Of a DNA stretch of 7,843 nt, positions 6,652 through 7,843 are shown one piece after another. Every line of letters starts with the position of its first letter. The stretch's first letter is position 1. Origin of the DNA: an uncultured Methylococcaceae bacterium (GTDB lineage: Bacteria > Pseudomonadota > Gammaproteobacteria > Methylococcales > Methylomonadaceae). The notes below the pieces were generated by a model. It was given only the letters and a program-made list of their open reading frames with translations, had not been told where the DNA came from and did no database searches. The position numbers and the translations under genes are program-made. Where the stretch lies: the NCBI GenBank assembly GCA_903873045.1, contig CAIQND010000659.1, forward strand, positions 1 to 7,843, read 5' to 3'.

Positions 6652-6942
6652 ATGAAGAAAATGATTATCTTAGGATTGGCTATTGCGGCCTTAAATTCAC
6701 TGAATGTATCCGCTGCAACTGACAGCAAATACCCGGCTGCAGATTTTGAGCCCAGTGTCATTTACCGTGCTAAAGAGGTGGTTAGTGATCCGACTCAAAA
6801 TGAAGTTGACCCCAAATATCCCGCAGCAAACTTTACGCCTATCGTTGTCTTTGTTGATGCTACATTAGCCGATCAAGCTCAAGATGAATCTGATCCCAAG
6901 TATCCCGCCGCTTACTTTAAGCCCAGAGTTATTTATCCCTGA
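6652..6942 (+). CDS. Small secreted protein with three KYPAA-x-F-x-P repeats, function unknown
   Basis: I do not recognise this 96-residue protein. A typical Sec signal peptide is present: basic MKK, hydrophobic core MIILGLAIAALNSLNV, then VSA-A with probable cleavage after residue 21 or 22. The mature part of about 75 residues consists almost wholly of three copies of a 15-residue motif at 24-38, 53-67 and 81-95: D[SP]KYPAA[DNY]F[ETK]P, any residue, V[IV][YF]. They are joined by acidic linkers of 14 and 13 residues. The mature protein has no cysteine, is net acidic and ends one residue after the last motif. GGAG at 6638-6641, 10 bases before ATG, supports the start. It stands alone on its strand with no operon partner, between two transposase remnants. 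A periplasmic or exported location is likely; binding or structural roles are guesses. It is a real gene because the repeats differ in synonymous positions while the protein motif is kept. Confidence 0.82.
   Translation: MKKMIILGLAIAALNSLNVSAATDSKYPAADFEPSVIYRAKEVVSDPTQNEVDPKYPAANFTPIVVFVDATLADQAQDESDPKYPAAYFKPRVIYP
6721..6936 (+). repeat. Three coding repeats of the KYPAA motif
   Basis: Motif copies lie at 6721-6765, 6808-6852 and 6892-6936, with periods of 29 and 28 codons. Copies 2 and 3 are also alike just before the motif (DPTQNEVD and DQAQDESD), so the unit is longer than the 15-residue core. Codons for the shared residues differ between copies (for example GAC/GAT, AAA/AAG, GCA/GCC/GCT), showing an old duplication kept at protein level. 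Confidence 0.85.
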
Positions 6943-6951
6943 TTGGATGGT

Positions 6952-6979
6952 GGGTTGATGCTTTTATAGATTAACCCGA
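6952..6979 (+). terminator. Weak hairpin after the small secreted protein
   Basis: GGGTTGAT (6952-6959) can pair with ATTAACCC (6970-6977) using one G-T wobble, ten bases after the stop codon. No T run follows, so intrinsic termination is doubtful; it may only protect the 3' end of the message. Confidence 0.3.
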
Positions 6980-7062
6980 TCAAAACCGTCACGGATCATC
7001 GGTTGCCGGGTAAGATTCTATTCGTGCTATTTCAAGACAAAATTCCCCCAGTTGTTTATTGA

Positions 7063-7608
7063 GCTGCTACTTATGTTCAAATAGATGACAACAGCGCCCG
7101 CGTCAACGGCACTAATTAGTATTTCCAGGTGGTCTGTAGCCCTTTATTTACCGCCTATTTCACGACCCCCAAAAAAGACCGCCTGTCGGTATTAGACGTG
7201 CCCACCGACTTTGCGCCCCCACAGTATCTTTATAATCAACAGGCTCAAGTGCTGCTTGATATTTTTAAGTTAGCCGCTAAAGCACGTGTTGCGATAGACG
7301 CCTCTGTACCGTTCGATGTGGTGATGAATGAAGCTGAATTCAAAGCGTATTTGAGCAACCTGGACAGCCGCCAAAGCATTCGTCTTACCGAAGCCTGCGC
7401 AATCGCCCATTACCAACAACAAACCGAGTTCCCCATCATTGACAAGTTACTGGCCGATGACGCGCCACAATTCAAACTGCTTACGCAATGGCTGGGGCTT
7501 TGTTGGGTGCATGACGGACGGCACTATAAAAAACTTAAGCCCATTGTCCCGATATATCAATCCGCCTTAACCGATTTTCGAGACCGATATTGGGCGTATT
7601 ACACTTAA
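7063..7608 (+). pseudogene. Fragment of an IS66-like DDE transposase core, inactive
   Basis: In one frame the sequence reads YVQIDDNSARVNGTN, a TAG stop at 7117-7119, then YFQVVCSPLFTAYFTTPKKD and onward to TAA at 7606-7608. The DD at 7084-7089 matches the first catalytic Asp of the family. LLADDAPQF in the second half carries the second Asp. LCWVHDGRHYKKL matches the position of the CWAHARR-type motif of IS66 transposases. The N-terminal DNA-binding region and the last part with the catalytic Glu are absent, and the frame is closed by TGA at 7060-7062 on the left. A GTG at 7129 could open a 159-codon frame, but it would start after the first catalytic Asp, so a functional enzyme is not expected. 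It belongs to a different transposase family from the remnant at 5970-6239. The family call rests on remembered motifs. Confidence 0.75.
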
Positions 7609-7777
7609 TTGGTATCCACTTTAAATCCCAGGGTAAAACTTGGTATGTAAAAAATAATATACGTTAAAATTAACTACTTAATTATTGCTAGCATTCAATT
7701 TAAGGTGGCCTCATTTTTCTTATTCCGAACTCAGGTTAGCCATTAATGTTTTTGCGCAATAAACCGGAAAAGTCGCT
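7609..7777. other. Non-coding stretch at the right end
   Basis: AT-rich sequence after the transposase fragment. No reading frame with recognisable content, no RNA gene and no clear insertion-sequence end was found. A 25-residue frame starting at 7746 runs straight through the terminator hairpin and is not believed. Confidence 0.6.
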
Positions 7778-7815
7778 AAAAAAAATGCCCTGCCAGTTTT
7801 CTGGCAAGGCATTTT
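7778..7815 (-). terminator. Intrinsic terminator for a minus-strand gene beyond the right edge
   Basis: AAAATGCC-C-TGCCAG (7782-7796), a TTTT loop, and CTGGCA-A-GGCATTTT (7801-7815) form a 15-bp stem. On the plus strand the pair 7790/7807 is a C-A mismatch; on the minus strand it becomes a G-U wobble, so the minus-strand RNA pairs along its whole length. There it is followed by a run of eight U (7785-7778). Both facts point to a transcript coming from the right and ending here. Confidence 0.8.
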
Positions 7816-7843
7816 CCAACTAAAAGAATGCTCTAAAAAAACA

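Noticed and set aside
7129..7608. The 159-codon frame from GTG as an intact gene
   Set aside because: Transposase-like sequence continues upstream of the GTG in the same frame across a TAG stop, and both ends of the enzyme are missing. It is a fragment.
7746..7823. Short plus-strand frame of 25 residues at the right end
   Set aside because: It reads through the whole terminator hairpin and has no content suggestive of a protein.

Overview
The window looks like chromosomal DNA from a Gram-negative gammaproteobacterium. The strongest evidence is an adjacent lptF-lptG pair, which encodes the inner-membrane part of the lipopolysaccharide exporter. The moderate AT richness, many intergenic palindromes and transposase debris would fit a Methylococcales-type methanotroph. 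That placement is an impression from protein resemblance and is not shown by any marker gene here.

Layout. Positions 1-3072 hold two minus-strand, tandemly duplicated SulP/SLC26-type anion transporter genes. The downstream copy (1-1131) is cut by the window edge. The upstream copy (1387-3072) is complete, with a membrane domain and a C-terminal STAS-like domain. The 255 bp between them contain two strong hairpins. Positions 3073-3599 are a divergent intergenic region with two perfect palindromes and the lptF ribosome binding site. Positions 3600-5771 are lptF and lptG on the plus strand, with no base between stop and start.

The right third (5772-7843) is accessory-looking and gene-poor. It contains, in order: a cluster of inverted ATTCTGG motifs; a decayed N-terminal transposase remnant on the minus strand (5970-6239); AT-rich DNA with an inverted-repeat-bounded 130-bp structured element (6430-6559); a small secreted protein of 96 residues built from three copies of a D[SP]KYPAA-x-F-x-P motif (6652-6942); a decayed IS66-like transposase core (7063-7608); and an intrinsic terminator for a gene entering from the right on the minus strand (7778-7815).

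How the parts relate. LptF and LptG form the transmembrane heterodimer of the LptB2FG complex. The SulP pair imports an anion that cannot be named from sequence (sulfate, bicarbonate or a dicarboxylate). Nothing ties these two sets together except divergent adjacency. The best candidate for undescribed biology is the three-repeat secreted small protein, which sits between two unrelated transposase remnants. I do not recognise a complete new multi-gene system in this window.
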